A DNA stretch of 42,061 nucleotides from an uncultured Mediterranea sp. (GTDB taxonomy: Bacteria > Bacteroidota > Bacteroidia > Bacteroidales > Bacteroidaceae). A program made the translations under genes and the position numbers. The notes below the pieces were generated by a model. It worked only from the letters and a program-made list of their open reading frames with translations, was not told the origin of the DNA and did not search any database. Numbering within the stretch: the first letter of the stretch is position 1; each line of letters starts with the position of its first letter. The stretch spans positions 1-42,061 of the forward strand of contig CALZEQ010000028.1 in the NCBI GenBank assembly GCA_945641355.1, read 5' to 3'. This document shows positions 33,451-41,158 of this stretch, piece after piece.

Positions 33451-34275
33451 TCAGGCACCTGTGGTATAGACCAGTGCAGCCCCGATGGCAGTGCGGTATT
33501 CGGCATAGGCGGGGATGTGGAAATGCACGTGGTACACCTCCTCCAGCCGCGAGAAGACCTCCCGGCACTGCGACAGCTGCGTCAGGTTTCCTATCAGCAC
33601 AAAGTCGCGTATCGGACTGTTCAAGGCTGCAAGCACCGCCGCTCCGCCGATGGTCTGCAGTACGGTGCAGATGATGCCTCCGGCAATGTCCTCGGGCATG
33701 GCATTGCTGTCCGCCTTTCCCAGCAACGAGGCGGTGGCATGGACCGGCAGGTCGGGCAAGGCCGCATTGCAGATATCGCCTATCTGCAGATTGACGCGCG
33801 TCACATCTCCCTTCTCGGCCAGCTCGGCCACCTGATGGATGTCGTGCGTCTTCAGCAGCAGGCGCGACAAGCCTTGCAGGGTACCGCCCCCGATGCCCAG
33901 TCCGCCGATATGCTGGATGCGGTCACCGTCGATGCGTACAAAGGAGGTACCCGTCCCCATACTGACCACCATCAGATGTTCGATGTCCGTGGCATGGCGG
34001 GCTCCCAGTCCGTTGGCCAGAAACTCGTCGGCCTTGCGTGTAGGCAGCCCATACAGCGGACTGTTGACAAAGGCGCTGCCTACACCCGTCAGCATCACCT
34101 GCTCTACGTCGGCCAGCGCAATGCCGTTGTCGTAGATATATTTGCCGAATGCCCCAAACAGCGAGGTCACCGGGTCGGTAGCCGTGATGAACATGGGCGA
34201 CTTGATGAGCCCCCCTTCCAGTCCCACTATTTTGGTGGTACTACCACCCACATCTATTCCTATTACAATTGCCAT
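33451..34275 (-). CDS. coaW: Type II pantothenate kinase
   Basis: Product of 274 residues that phosphorylates pantothenate, the first step of coenzyme A synthesis. The ASKHA fold is shown by the phosphate-binding GIDVGGSTTKIVG at the start, VMLTGVGSAF, the adenosine-site-type VVSMGTGTSFV (about 105-115) and GGLGIGGGTLQGL. This is the eukaryote/Staphylococcus-type kinase (type II) and not CoaA or CoaX; whether a CoaX also exists cannot be told from this window. It starts 31 bases after the DUF5686 stop and is probably co-transcribed with it. Confidence 0.9.
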   Translation of the reverse strand: MAIVIGIDVGGSTTKIVGLEGGLIKSPMFITATDPVTSLFGAFGKYIYDNGIALADVEQVMLTGVGSAFVNSPLYGLPTRKADEFLANGLGARHATDIEHLMVVSMGTGTSFVRIDGDRIQHIGGLGIGGGTLQGLSRLLLKTHDIHQVAELAEKGDVTRVNLQIGDICNAALPDLPVHATASLLGKADSNAMPEDIAGGIICTVLQTIGGAAVLAALNSPIRDFVLIGNLTQLSQCREVFSRLEEVYHVHFHIPAYAEYRTAIGAALVYTTGA

Positions 34276-34306
34276 ATCTTTCTCCGTTTATGATTGAAAC
34301 ATTCCG

Positions 34307-36556
34307 TTATTTGTTAAACAACTCAAAGGTGAACTTACACCCTATCTCCTTGAACTTCCAGTTGGCAAAGCTGCTGAAAAGCCCGAAATCGAAGATATGG
34401 GTGCCGATGCCATACCCCACCTCCAGATAGGGATTCAGGTGCGGCACCGCCAGCATGTTCAGATAGAGGCGCTCGTTCAGCACATGCTGTGTGTACTTCA
34501 TCAGATGGGGCAGCAGCAGGAAAGGTGCCTCGTAGGTGACGTGTCCTCGCACATACTTGCGCGACGAGTTGTACCAGCGTCCGTCCAGCAACTGGAAAAC
34601 ACCCCCTATCTCATCGTTCCATCCTACGGGCAGGTTGCGCCGCGTGAAGTTGGTGAAGTCCACAAAGAAGAGCTCTTCCTGTTTGGTAAAGAGTCCGCTT
34701 CCAAAGCGGATGTAGAGGTCGCGCATCAGCCCCAGCGGGATGTTCTGCTGGAAGTCGAACTCAAACCGTTCGTACGCGCTGCTGGCATGAAGCACTCCCT
34801 TGACACCCCGTTCCCAGTCCAGCGACAAGGTGGGATACTTGGAATAGAGGTTCACCTTACGCTTGCCGCTCATGTAGTAATACTGGCCGGGAGTCCACGT
34901 CAGCCGCAGGCGGGGAGCGAAGCTGTTGTACGTATGGCGGAACTTCTGCAGCACAGAGAGGTCGAATCCGGGCGGCAGCGACGGCTCCGGCAGACTGGGC
35001 TGCGACTCGGGCGGTAGCAGCGTGAAGTTGGAACGTTCCGCCTCCGTGCGCCGGTGGATAGAGACACCGGCCTCCAGCGTCAGGCCGTTCACCATCTCCC
35101 AGCTGTGGCGCAGGTTTAGGTAGAGGTCCTTGAAGTAGTCCAGATGAATCTGGTTGAAGTCGAAGATGCTGTCGGGCATCGCCTTCAGTTCGTCCAGCAC
35201 ATCGCTGCTATAGATGCGGTTACCGTTACCTACTTCTAGATGGAGGGCGGCCCGCTTCTCAGGCCAGTAGTCAAAGTCGGTCCGCAGCCGCCAGTAGAAC
35301 TCCTTATCCTTGAAGTTGTATCCGATGCGGGGCACGATGCGCAACAGCCTATCGCCCGTGAAGAGGCGGCTGTACTTGAACTCCTGCCGGTAGGAGAGGC
35401 CATTCTTCCCGCTATAGTCCAGTAGGAAGGGGTTGATAAGGGGCGAACAGCGCACACTGCCCACCTTGGCCAGGTCCAACGTATAGCGACTGATGAGTAC
35501 ATCGCCCACCTGTCCCCAGAACTCCAGATTGGAACGTTTGGGCTTCTCGGCACGAAGCAGCGTGTCACGCCGCAAGAAATAGGCTTGATAGAGCTCCTGC
35601 TCGTGTGCGTTGAGCGGTATCGGGCGCAGGCGGTTGAAGCTGGCCGTGTCACGCTGATAGGCATTGGTATCGCTGCGCAACGTGAACGATTCGGTCAGGT
35701 CATAGCGTCGGCGTTCTTCCCGTTTCCGCTGTTCGCGGCTCGGGTTCTGCTGCCTGATATCCTTGTAGTCCAGCACCGCCGTATAGCTGCCTTCGGCCAC
35801 GCTGCCCAGAAAGCGGAAGGTGGCCTCTACATCGTACTTCACGGGCAGGAACTCGTCCAGTTCGCCCACTTCGCCCATCTTTACACGATTGTCGAAGCTG
35901 GTTACCTCCGAACGGCCGAAGAAGTGCATCTCGCGGATGCTCCACACCTCACTGCTCACTATCATATAGCCCGCCACTAACTGGAAGCTTTTGCTCCGGG
36001 GGCGGAAACGTATCTTGTACTGAAGGTTGTGACGCTGTCCCATCACACTATCTATATAATAGGTATAGTACTTCCGGGCATTGGGGGCCAAGGGAGAGAG
36101 CAGTTGGTCGTTGAAAAGCGTAGGCGAGTAGACGTTGATGTGAAAATATTCGGGCAGATGGCCGTCCATCTCCCAAAACTCAGAGGCAGTCCCCACCGAG
36201 GCTTTCACCTTCTGGTCATAAATGTCGGGAGCAGTGAAGTGCAGGTCGTTGTAGGTCTCCATCAGGTACTCGTTCACCCCCTTGCGCATACGGAACATGG
36301 AGGGGACGAAGCGCAGCAGGTGGTTGCGTTTCTTCAAGTTCACCCGCCCCTTGATGTAGAGTTCCGCCTTGTAGCTCTCGACGATGTGCTCGTACAAGGG
36401 GGCAAAGAAGATGACCTTCTGCATGAGCGAGTCTGCCTGGTGCCGGTTGGCATCCGCCGGCAGCGGCACATGTTCCTCCGCCCTGCCCGTCAGGCAGAAG
36501 GCGAAGAGCCCCATCAGGCAGAACCCTGTCATCAGCAACGTTTGGAGGCGAGCCAT
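34307..36556 (-). CDS. DUF5686 family outer-membrane protein
   Basis: Product of 749 residues with a signal peptide (about 1-26, ending TGRA-E). The N-terminal third resembles the DUF5686 core (FAPLYEHIVESYKAELYIKG, YLMETYNDLHFTAPDIYDQKVKA). The rest is made of long amphipathic strands typical of an outer-membrane barrel, ending in IGCKFTFELFNK. The carboxypeptidase-regulatory domain found at the start of many family members is absent. Function unknown. It has a complete -33/-7 promoter. Confidence 0.82.
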   Translation of the reverse strand: MARLQTLLMTGFCLMGLFAFCLTGRAEEHVPLPADANRHQADSLMQKVIFFAPLYEHIVESYKAELYIKGRVNLKKRNHLLRFVPSMFRMRKGVNEYLMETYNDLHFTAPDIYDQKVKASVGTASEFWEMDGHLPEYFHINVYSPTLFNDQLLSPLAPNARKYYTYYIDSVMGQRHNLQYKIRFRPRSKSFQLVAGYMIVSSEVWSIREMHFFGRSEVTSFDNRVKMGEVGELDEFLPVKYDVEATFRFLGSVAEGSYTAVLDYKDIRQQNPSREQRKREERRRYDLTESFTLRSDTNAYQRDTASFNRLRPIPLNAHEQELYQAYFLRRDTLLRAEKPKRSNLEFWGQVGDVLISRYTLDLAKVGSVRCSPLINPFLLDYSGKNGLSYRQEFKYSRLFTGDRLLRIVPRIGYNFKDKEFYWRLRTDFDYWPEKRAALHLEVGNGNRIYSSDVLDELKAMPDSIFDFNQIHLDYFKDLYLNLRHSWEMVNGLTLEAGVSIHRRTEAERSNFTLLPPESQPSLPEPSLPPGFDLSVLQKFRHTYNSFAPRLRLTWTPGQYYYMSGKRKVNLYSKYPTLSLDWERGVKGVLHASSAYERFEFDFQQNIPLGLMRDLYIRFGSGLFTKQEELFFVDFTNFTRRNLPVGWNDEIGGVFQLLDGRWYNSSRKYVRGHVTYEAPFLLLPHLMKYTQHVLNERLYLNMLAVPHLNPYLEVGYGIGTHIFDFGLFSSFANWKFKEIGCKFTFELFNK

Positions 36557-36620
36557 TTCGTTTCTATTATTCCATTATCATGATACCTGCACCCGTTTCA
36601 CCAACCGATGAAACGACGGG

Positions 36621-36652
36621 CAAATGTAGAAATAATCTATAGAGGAAACAAA
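36621..36652 (-). promoter_or_regulatory. Full -33/-7 promoter of DUF5686-coaW
   Basis: On the minus strand TTTG (36652-36649), 20 bases, TACATTTG (36628-36621). The predicted leader contains GTTTCA...TGAAAC (36595-36614), a 6-bp hairpin right at the likely transcript start. Confidence 0.75.
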
Positions 36653-36704
36653 TAAATGGCCGACATTCGGCAAGAAGGGGAAGAGAGAGGGAAGAACAGG
36701 AAAG

Positions 36705-36731
36705 AAGGCACCCCCACGCGAGGAGCACCTT
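36705..36731 (-). terminator. Possible terminator of the lyase gene
   Basis: On the minus strand AAGGTGCTCC and GGGGTGCCTT can form a 10-bp stem with several G-T pairs, followed by CTTTCC. It lies 19-45 bases after the stop. The T-tract is weak. Confidence 0.35.
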
Positions 36732-36749
36732 CCCGACAATCAATCACAA

Positions 36750-38198
36750 TCAGAGGCTGTCGCCAAAGTCCTTGCGGAACTTGGCCACCAGCTCTTCCTG
36801 CCAATAGCCAATCTCCTTCATGCGGCCGAAGAAGAAGCGGAGCACCTTCGGTTCCTCCGTCCACTCCAGTCCACCGATGAGTTCGCGGTTGTCCCAGAGC
36901 CACTTCACGCGGTCGGCGCAATACTTCACCTGACTCAGCGTGAAGACGCGGCGTGGCAAAGCCAGACGCAGCAGTTCCAATTCGGCATAGCGCTCCGTAC
37001 CGTCGGGTTCGCGCTGCTCGCTCATCGTACCGCGCTCCATACCGCGGATGCCTCCGGCAATGTAGAGGGCAGCACCCACCGCAGCAGCCGGATATTGGTT
37101 ATGAGGCAGATTGGGAACAATCTCCGAACAGTTCAAGTGGGCTCCCAGACCACCTGCCGGCTTGATGACGGGCACTCCGTAGTCGTCCAGTTCCTTCACT
37201 AAATAGGCGATGAATTCGGGTCCGTGGCTCAGGTAATCCATATCCAAACTCTCGTACAGACCTTCCGTTATACTCTCGATGGTACGCACGTCAATACCTC
37301 CATAGGTCAGGAATCCTTCGTACAGAGGGATATACTCCATCATGCTCTTGATAAGTGCTGCATTGTGGCTGGTGATGCCACCGCCTCGTGCGAAGCCCAG
37401 TTTGCGTGCCGAGAAGTAGATGATGTCCATCTTGTCGGCCAGCAGGTGGTAGATTTGCTTCGTCGTCATGTACTTGCACTGTGCCTCGCGCGTCTTCATG
37501 AAGTAGACGTTGTCCTGCAGCAGCGAAGCGTCGAGCACACTCAGCACGCCATATTGGTGACAGATGTCGGCCACGGCCAGCATGTTCTCCAGCGACACGG
37601 GTTGTCCGCCAATCAGGTTGGTACCGGCCTCCACACGTACAAAGGCCACGTTCTCGGGTCCGCGGCTCTCGATGGTCCGTCTCAGTTCGTCCAAATCAAA
37701 GTCACCCTTGAAGGGGTCGTCACTTTGGGGCAGCAGACCCTTCTTGGCCACCAGTTCCAGCACCTCGCCGCCGCAGCGGGTCACATGCGCCTTGGTGGTG
37801 GTAAAGTGGAAGTTCATGATGGCCACCTTACCCGGCTTCACAAATGCTTCGGCCAGAATGTTTTCGCAAGCACGTCCTTGGTGTGCAGGCAGCAGATAGT
37901 CTGTACCGAACACCTCTTTCACAGCCGCCTTGTAGCGGTTGAAGGTCTCACTGCCGGCATACGAGTCGTCTGCTATGTGCATGGCAGCCGTCTGCTTGTC
38001 CGACATGGCATTCACACCACTGTCTGTCAGCATATCCATGTAGATATCCCGATTCTGCAGCAGGAAGGTATTGTTGCCCGCCTCTTGAATACGTTTCAAA
38101 CGCTCCTCTACAGGGAGCAGGTTCAGTTTTTGTACGACACGCACCTTGTGCATTTCCAAGGGTACTTGATTCTCAGGTTGATAAAATTTGACCGCCAT
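36750..38198 (-). CDS. Beta-eliminating lyase, tyrosine phenol-lyase-like
   Basis: Product of 482 residues, a PLP fold-type I lyase of the tryptophanase/tyrosine phenol-lyase group. PLP Lys is K266 (SARKLG); other catalytic residues are Y80 (YAGSE), R109 (HQGRA), D223 and the carboxylate-binding R in LPRRVFT. Residues that separate tyrosine phenol-lyase from tryptophanase favour the former: T133 in FTTTK (Asp in tryptophanase) and R389 in GMERG (Ile in tryptophanase), with F45 and FF at 455-456 completing the phenol pocket. Two positions near PLP differ from the Citrobacter enzyme: the Arg after the PLP-binding Asp is L226, and the Lys before the PLP Lys is Arg. Predicted reaction: tyrosine to phenol, pyruvate and ammonia; another aromatic or Cys substrate is possible. 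Divergent from an AraC regulator. Confidence 0.8.
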   Translation of the reverse strand: MAVKFYQPENQVPLEMHKVRVVQKLNLLPVEERLKRIQEAGNNTFLLQNRDIYMDMLTDSGVNAMSDKQTAAMHIADDSYAGSETFNRYKAAVKEVFGTDYLLPAHQGRACENILAEAFVKPGKVAIMNFHFTTTKAHVTRCGGEVLELVAKKGLLPQSDDPFKGDFDLDELRRTIESRGPENVAFVRVEAGTNLIGGQPVSLENMLAVADICHQYGVLSVLDASLLQDNVYFMKTREAQCKYMTTKQIYHLLADKMDIIYFSARKLGFARGGGITSHNAALIKSMMEYIPLYEGFLTYGGIDVRTIESITEGLYESLDMDYLSHGPEFIAYLVKELDDYGVPVIKPAGGLGAHLNCSEIVPNLPHNQYPAAAVGAALYIAGGIRGMERGTMSEQREPDGTERYAELELLRLALPRRVFTLSQVKYCADRVKWLWDNRELIGGLEWTEEPKVLRFFFGRMKEIGYWQEELVAKFRKDFGDSL

Positions 38199-38256
38199 AA
38201 TCGTAAAAATGATAGTTGTTTTATAGTTATTGATTTTATATCTCTTTCGGACGCGG

Positions 38257-38264
38257 CAAAAGTA
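38257..38264 (-). promoter_or_regulatory. -7 promoter element of the lyase gene
   Basis: TACTTTTG on the minus strand, 58 bases before the ATG at 38198; no -33 match at the normal spacing, as expected for an activator-dependent promoter. Confidence 0.55.
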
Positions 38265-38295
38265 GCAAGAAGCCTACGGATGAGAACGAACAAGA

Positions 38296-38375
38296 TTACA
38301 GATAAAACTACCATTTTTACCTTTACAGATGAAATAGACCATTTTTGTATACCATTATTACAGTATATCTACCAA
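38296..38375. promoter_or_regulatory. Repeated TTACAG...ACCATTTTT motifs, candidate AraC operators
   Basis: TTACAG occurs at 38296, 38323 and 38358. In the first two units TTACAGAT is followed after 6-7 bases by ACCATTTTT (38310-38318 and 38338-38346); an ACCATTATTACAG (38351-38363) overlaps the third. The units lie between the lyase and regulator -7 elements, where direct repeats bound by AraC proteins normally sit. Confidence 0.5.
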
Positions 38376-38382
38376 TAATCAC

Positions 38383-38390
38383 TATATTTG
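38383..38390 (+). promoter_or_regulatory. -7 promoter element of the AraC regulator
   Basis: TATATTTG, an exact TAnnTTTG match 22 bases before the ATG at 38413; the third TTACAG motif overlaps the expected -33 region. Confidence 0.55.
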
Positions 38391-38412
38391 CCGTACGCTA
38401 ATCACATCACCT

Positions 38413-39300
38413 ATGAAGATTATACAGAGCCAAGACGAATACAACCGCTATTTCCATCAGGACACCGTCCATCCCTATGTGTCGGTAGGCGACTTGTCGC
38501 GGGCCGACCTGACCTTATACGAGCCGATTGACTTCAACATGTATTGTGTGGTACTGATGGACAACGACTTCGGCGAACTGGTACGCAACGGCAAGTGTGT
38601 GCGATACCGCGCAGGCACCATCTTTTCACTCCGCCCCGGGCAGGTTGTCTCCATGAACCTGGACTATACGCAAAAGCCCCGTGGCTGGATGCTGGCTTTC
38701 CGCCCCGAGCTGCTGGAGAATTCCGGGCTGGGACGAGACTTCTACATGTTCAACTTCTTCCAGCAGGATGTGTACGAGGCACTGGAACTCTCGGAGACCG
38801 AGCGGGGCATCATTCTGAACTGCTTCGCCAACCTCTATGCCGAGTTGCATTCGCCTGCCGACTACCTGACCAACCACATGCTCCGCCTGGGTATCGGCCA
38901 CTTGCTGAGTTACTGCAAGCGTTTTTTCGAGCGTCAGTTTGCCCTTCGAGCCTCGGTGGACAGCACGTTGCAGAGCCGTCTGGACATTTTGATAGACAAC
39001 TACCTCTCCAGCGGGATGCCGGCACAAGAGGGGCAGCCCACCGTAGCCTGGTGTGCCCGCCAGCTCCACCTGTCGGCCAACTACCTGGGCGACCTGGTCA
39101 AGCGCGAGCTGCACGTCACGGCGCACGAATACATTCAGGCGAAGATTGTGCGGGCAGCCAAGAATCTGCTGGAAAGTACCTCGATGAGCATCACCGAAAT
39201 AGCGGAGGAGTTGGGATTTGCCTACCCCAACCACTTCACCCGCATGTTCCGCACACAAACAGGATTCTCTCCCCTCAAGTATAGGAAACAAAGAGGGTGA
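38413..39300 (+). CDS. AraC family transcriptional regulator
   Basis: Product of 295 residues. An N-terminal cupin-like effector domain (about 20-110, RYRAGTIFSLRPGQVVSM) is followed by a C-terminal AraC double helix-turn-helix (about 190-292, CARQLHLSANYLGDLVKRE, SITEIAEELGFAYPNHFTRMFR, TGFSPLKYRKQ). No membrane segments, so it senses a cytoplasmic small molecule. It is divergent from the lyase gene across a 214-base region containing three repeated motifs, so it is the likely regulator of that gene and of itself. The effector (tyrosine or another aromatic compound) is an inference from context. Confidence 0.92.
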   Translation: MKIIQSQDEYNRYFHQDTVHPYVSVGDLSRADLTLYEPIDFNMYCVVLMDNDFGELVRNGKCVRYRAGTIFSLRPGQVVSMNLDYTQKPRGWMLAFRPELLENSGLGRDFYMFNFFQQDVYEALELSETERGIILNCFANLYAELHSPADYLTNHMLRLGIGHLLSYCKRFFERQFALRASVDSTLQSRLDILIDNYLSSGMPAQEGQPTVAWCARQLHLSANYLGDLVKRELHVTAHEYIQAKIVRAAKNLLESTSMSITEIAEELGFAYPNHFTRMFRTQTGFSPLKYRKQRG

Positions 39301-39334
39301 ATAGATGTGTTGTTGTGCAAATGATGGGAAAAGG

Positions 39335-39372
39335 AAAAGCCAACTTACTTATTTCTAAGAAGTTGGCTTTTT
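39335..39372. terminator. Bidirectional terminator between AraC and tRNA-Pro genes
   Basis: AAAAGCCAACTT (39335-39346) pairs with AAGTTGGCTTTT (39360-39371), 12 bp, loop of 13, followed by T on the plus strand and T-rich on the minus strand too. It serves the AraC gene (+) and the tRNA (-). Confidence 0.88.
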
Positions 39373-39377
39373 ACCAG

Positions 39378-39452
39378 TCGGGGTGACTGGATTCGAACCA
39401 GCGACCACACGCCCCCCAGACGCGTACTCTAACCGGGCTGAGCTACACCCCG
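39378..39452 (-). tRNA. tRNA-Pro (anticodon GGG)
   Basis: 75 bases on the minus strand: acceptor CGGGGTG/CACCCCG, D stem GCTC/GAGT with one G-T, anticodon stem CGCGT/GCGTG with loop CTGGGGG (GGG), T stem GCTGG/CCAGT with TTCGAAT loop, discriminator A. CCA is not encoded. Reads CCC and CCU proline codons. Confidence 0.95.
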
Positions 39453-39471
39453 CTGTTTTTATTAACGGGTG

Positions 39472-39502
39472 CAAAGGTACGGCTTTTTAGGGAATCTGCA
39501 AA
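39472..39502 (-). promoter_or_regulatory. Full -33/-7 promoter of tRNA-Pro
   Basis: On the minus strand TTTG (39502-39499), 19 bases, TACCTTTG (39479-39472), ending 19 bases before the tRNA 5' end. Confidence 0.75.
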
Positions 39503-39537
39503 TATTTGCGGCACTTTTTTTGCACGAATATTTGCAG
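39496..39537. repeat. 11-bp inverted repeat CTGCAAATATT...AATATTTGCAG
   Basis: Perfect arms at 39496-39506 and 39527-39537 around a 20-base centre with a T7 run. The left arm overlaps the -33 element of the tRNA-Pro promoter, and the whole lies 12 bases after the GH43 stop, so it may be the GH43 terminator, an operator, or both. Confidence 0.6.
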
Positions 39538-39548
39538 CGGAATATAAA

Positions 39549-40709
39549 TCATTGTTTTTCAACAGATAGCTTATCAAAATAATTTAGGCTCCATGCAGGC
39601 ATCCATTCGATGACAGGTGTTCCGTCAGGAGAAAAGCGGATGGGAAGCCAAATGTAACGGCCATCGCTGGGATGCTCCGGACGCCAGCTGTCTGCCATAA
39701 AGATGTAGGCATCCCTCCGTCCGGCGACCGGTAGTATATAGGTGCTTTGCCCCTTGAAGGTAATCTCGGCATCGGGGCCGACGCAGGGCGTAGGATGCTG
39801 TATCCAGGGTCCCCAGATGCGCTTGGCAGAGAACAGGCGGGCCTCGTTGGGTGCCCAGCCCGTACAGCCCGACGCAATCATCCAGTAGGTACCGTCGTGC
39901 TTGAAGAGGGCCGGAGCTTCGTTCATTCCGCCCGCAGCCACACGTACAAAGCGACCTGTATGCCAGCGATAGTCGTTGGAGAGTTCGGCAATGTGCAGTG
40001 TCAGGTTCTCTTCGGACGCATAGATGTGGTATGCCTTTCCGTCGTCGTCCACAAACAGCGTCATGTCGCGTGCCATCTGGCCGTCCTCCAAGTCGCGTTT
40101 CAAGAAGAGGCCTTCCTTCACGGCCTGTTCCCAAGGCCGGGTCCACCACTCCTTGAAGTGGCTGCCATCCAACGTGTCGAAGAGGGCCACCTCCTCCTGG
40201 CTCATGTCAAACGGCAGGCAACCGGCATTGACACGCTCCGAACGCAGGAAATGGAACGGCCCCACCGGCGAATCGCCCACCGCCACGCCGGCACGTGCCG
40301 CCGCGTAGCCCTGTCCCTTCAGCTCCAGGTGGAACCACATGACGAACTTGTCGTTACGCGAATTGTACACCACCTTCGGACGCTCCAAGATGCATCCCCG
40401 TGCAATGTCACTGCTGTCATCGTCCGCCACAGAGAACACCACCCCTTCGTTCTTCCAGTCTGTCAGATTCGTCGACGAATAGCACATCACGCCCACCATG
40501 GCATTGCAGGTGGTGTCACTCTTGTGCTCACCATACCAATAATAGGTACCCTCATGATACATCACGCCACCTCCGTGTGCATTGATGTGATTGCCCTCCG
40601 TATCGGGCCATATCTCGCCCGAACGGATTTCCTTCATTTCCTGCTGCCGGCTGCAAGAGAGGCATACGCCCGCTACCAGCACTACCCAGATTCCTGTACC
40701 GAATTTCAT
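39549..40709 (-). CDS. Glycoside hydrolase family 43 lipoprotein
   Basis: Product of 386 residues. Lipoprotein signal with Cys 19 (CLSC), so periplasmic or surface-anchored. The five-bladed GH43 propeller is indicated by HINAHGGGVMYHEGTYYWYGE at 41-61, the Asp in ARDMTLFVDDDGKAY, and the acid E264 in MNEAPALF. The AHGGG form, with no Asp at the usual base position, resembles the GH43 subfamilies that include exo-beta-1,3-galactanases, in which the classical base is missing, so a galactan substrate is plausible but not shown. It has a perfect promoter and stands next to a truncated FAD-oxidoreductase gene, suggesting the remains of a larger glycan locus. Confidence 0.85.
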   Translation of the reverse strand: MKFGTGIWVVLVAGVCLSCSRQQEMKEIRSGEIWPDTEGNHINAHGGGVMYHEGTYYWYGEHKSDTTCNAMVGVMCYSSTNLTDWKNEGVVFSVADDDSSDIARGCILERPKVVYNSRNDKFVMWFHLELKGQGYAAARAGVAVGDSPVGPFHFLRSERVNAGCLPFDMSQEEVALFDTLDGSHFKEWWTRPWEQAVKEGLFLKRDLEDGQMARDMTLFVDDDGKAYHIYASEENLTLHIAELSNDYRWHTGRFVRVAAGGMNEAPALFKHDGTYWMIASGCTGWAPNEARLFSAKRIWGPWIQHPTPCVGPDAEITFKGQSTYILPVAGRRDAYIFMADSWRPEHPSDGRYIWLPIRFSPDGTPVIEWMPAWSLNYFDKLSVEKQ

Positions 40710-40737
40710 GTTCTTTTTTCGTTTTCAAACTTACACT

Positions 40738-40769
40738 CAAAGATAAAGGATGTCCCACAAACCGCCAAA
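40738..40769 (-). promoter_or_regulatory. Full -33/-7 promoter of the GH43 gene
   Basis: On the minus strand TTTG (40769-40766), 20 bases, TATCTTTG (40745-40738), 29 bases before the ATG. Confidence 0.75.
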
Positions 40770-40890
40770 CAATGCCGTGCAAAACTTTGGATTCATTCAC
40801 TTTTTTCCCCTTCCGCTTTGGTTTACAGAAAAAAAAACTACACTTTCGTTCTAAATTTCAATCGATTATTAACCATATTCTCTTACTGCC

Positions 40891-41085
40891 ATGAAAAATA
40901 AATTTTACGTAATGACGAGTGTACTGCTACTCTGCGTTACACTCGCGTCCTGCACACAGACAAATCCTGCTCCAACCCGCGTAGACATCTGCATCCATGG
41001 AGGCAACTCGGCAGGCATCATCGCCGCTTACCGCGCCAGCCTTGAAGGGAAGGTACCACTCATGCATTCGTTCTCCGAAAACTGA
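40891..41085 (+). pseudogene. Truncated FAD-dependent oxidoreductase lipoprotein
   Basis: 64 codons from ATG to TGA. The start is a lipoprotein signal (VTLASC). The next part, VDICIHGGNSAGIIAAYRASLEGK, is the beginning of a Rossmann FAD-binding fold (DICIxGGxxAG) of the large FAD-dependent oxidoreductases common in Bacteroides glycan loci. After GKVPLMHSF the sequence stops, although the family continues for several hundred residues; no further part is found downstream before the next gene. It is a 5' remnant left by a deletion. A short secreted peptide could still be made. Confidence 0.75.
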
Positions 41086-41126
41086 AATAACCCAGTAGCA
41101 AAAGATGAGCTTATTAAAAGAAGAGT

Positions 41127-41134
41127 TATCTTTG
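41127..41134 (+). promoter_or_regulatory. -7 promoter element of the PgeF/YfiH gene
   Basis: TATCTTTG, exact match 25 bases before the ATG at 41159. It lies inside the longer open frame that begins at 41105, which shows the upstream start is not used. Confidence 0.6.
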
Positions 41135-41158
41135 TGGGCCATAATAACATTATACACC

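Noticed and set aside
36750..38198. Plain tryptophanase call for the lyase
   Set aside because: The discriminating positions are Thr and Arg (tyrosine phenol-lyase type), not Asp and Ile as in tryptophanase.
41105..41158. Upstream start for the PgeF/YfiH protein
   Set aside because: The extra 18 codons contain the TATCTTTG promoter element and add no family sequence; the ATG at 41159 is preferred.
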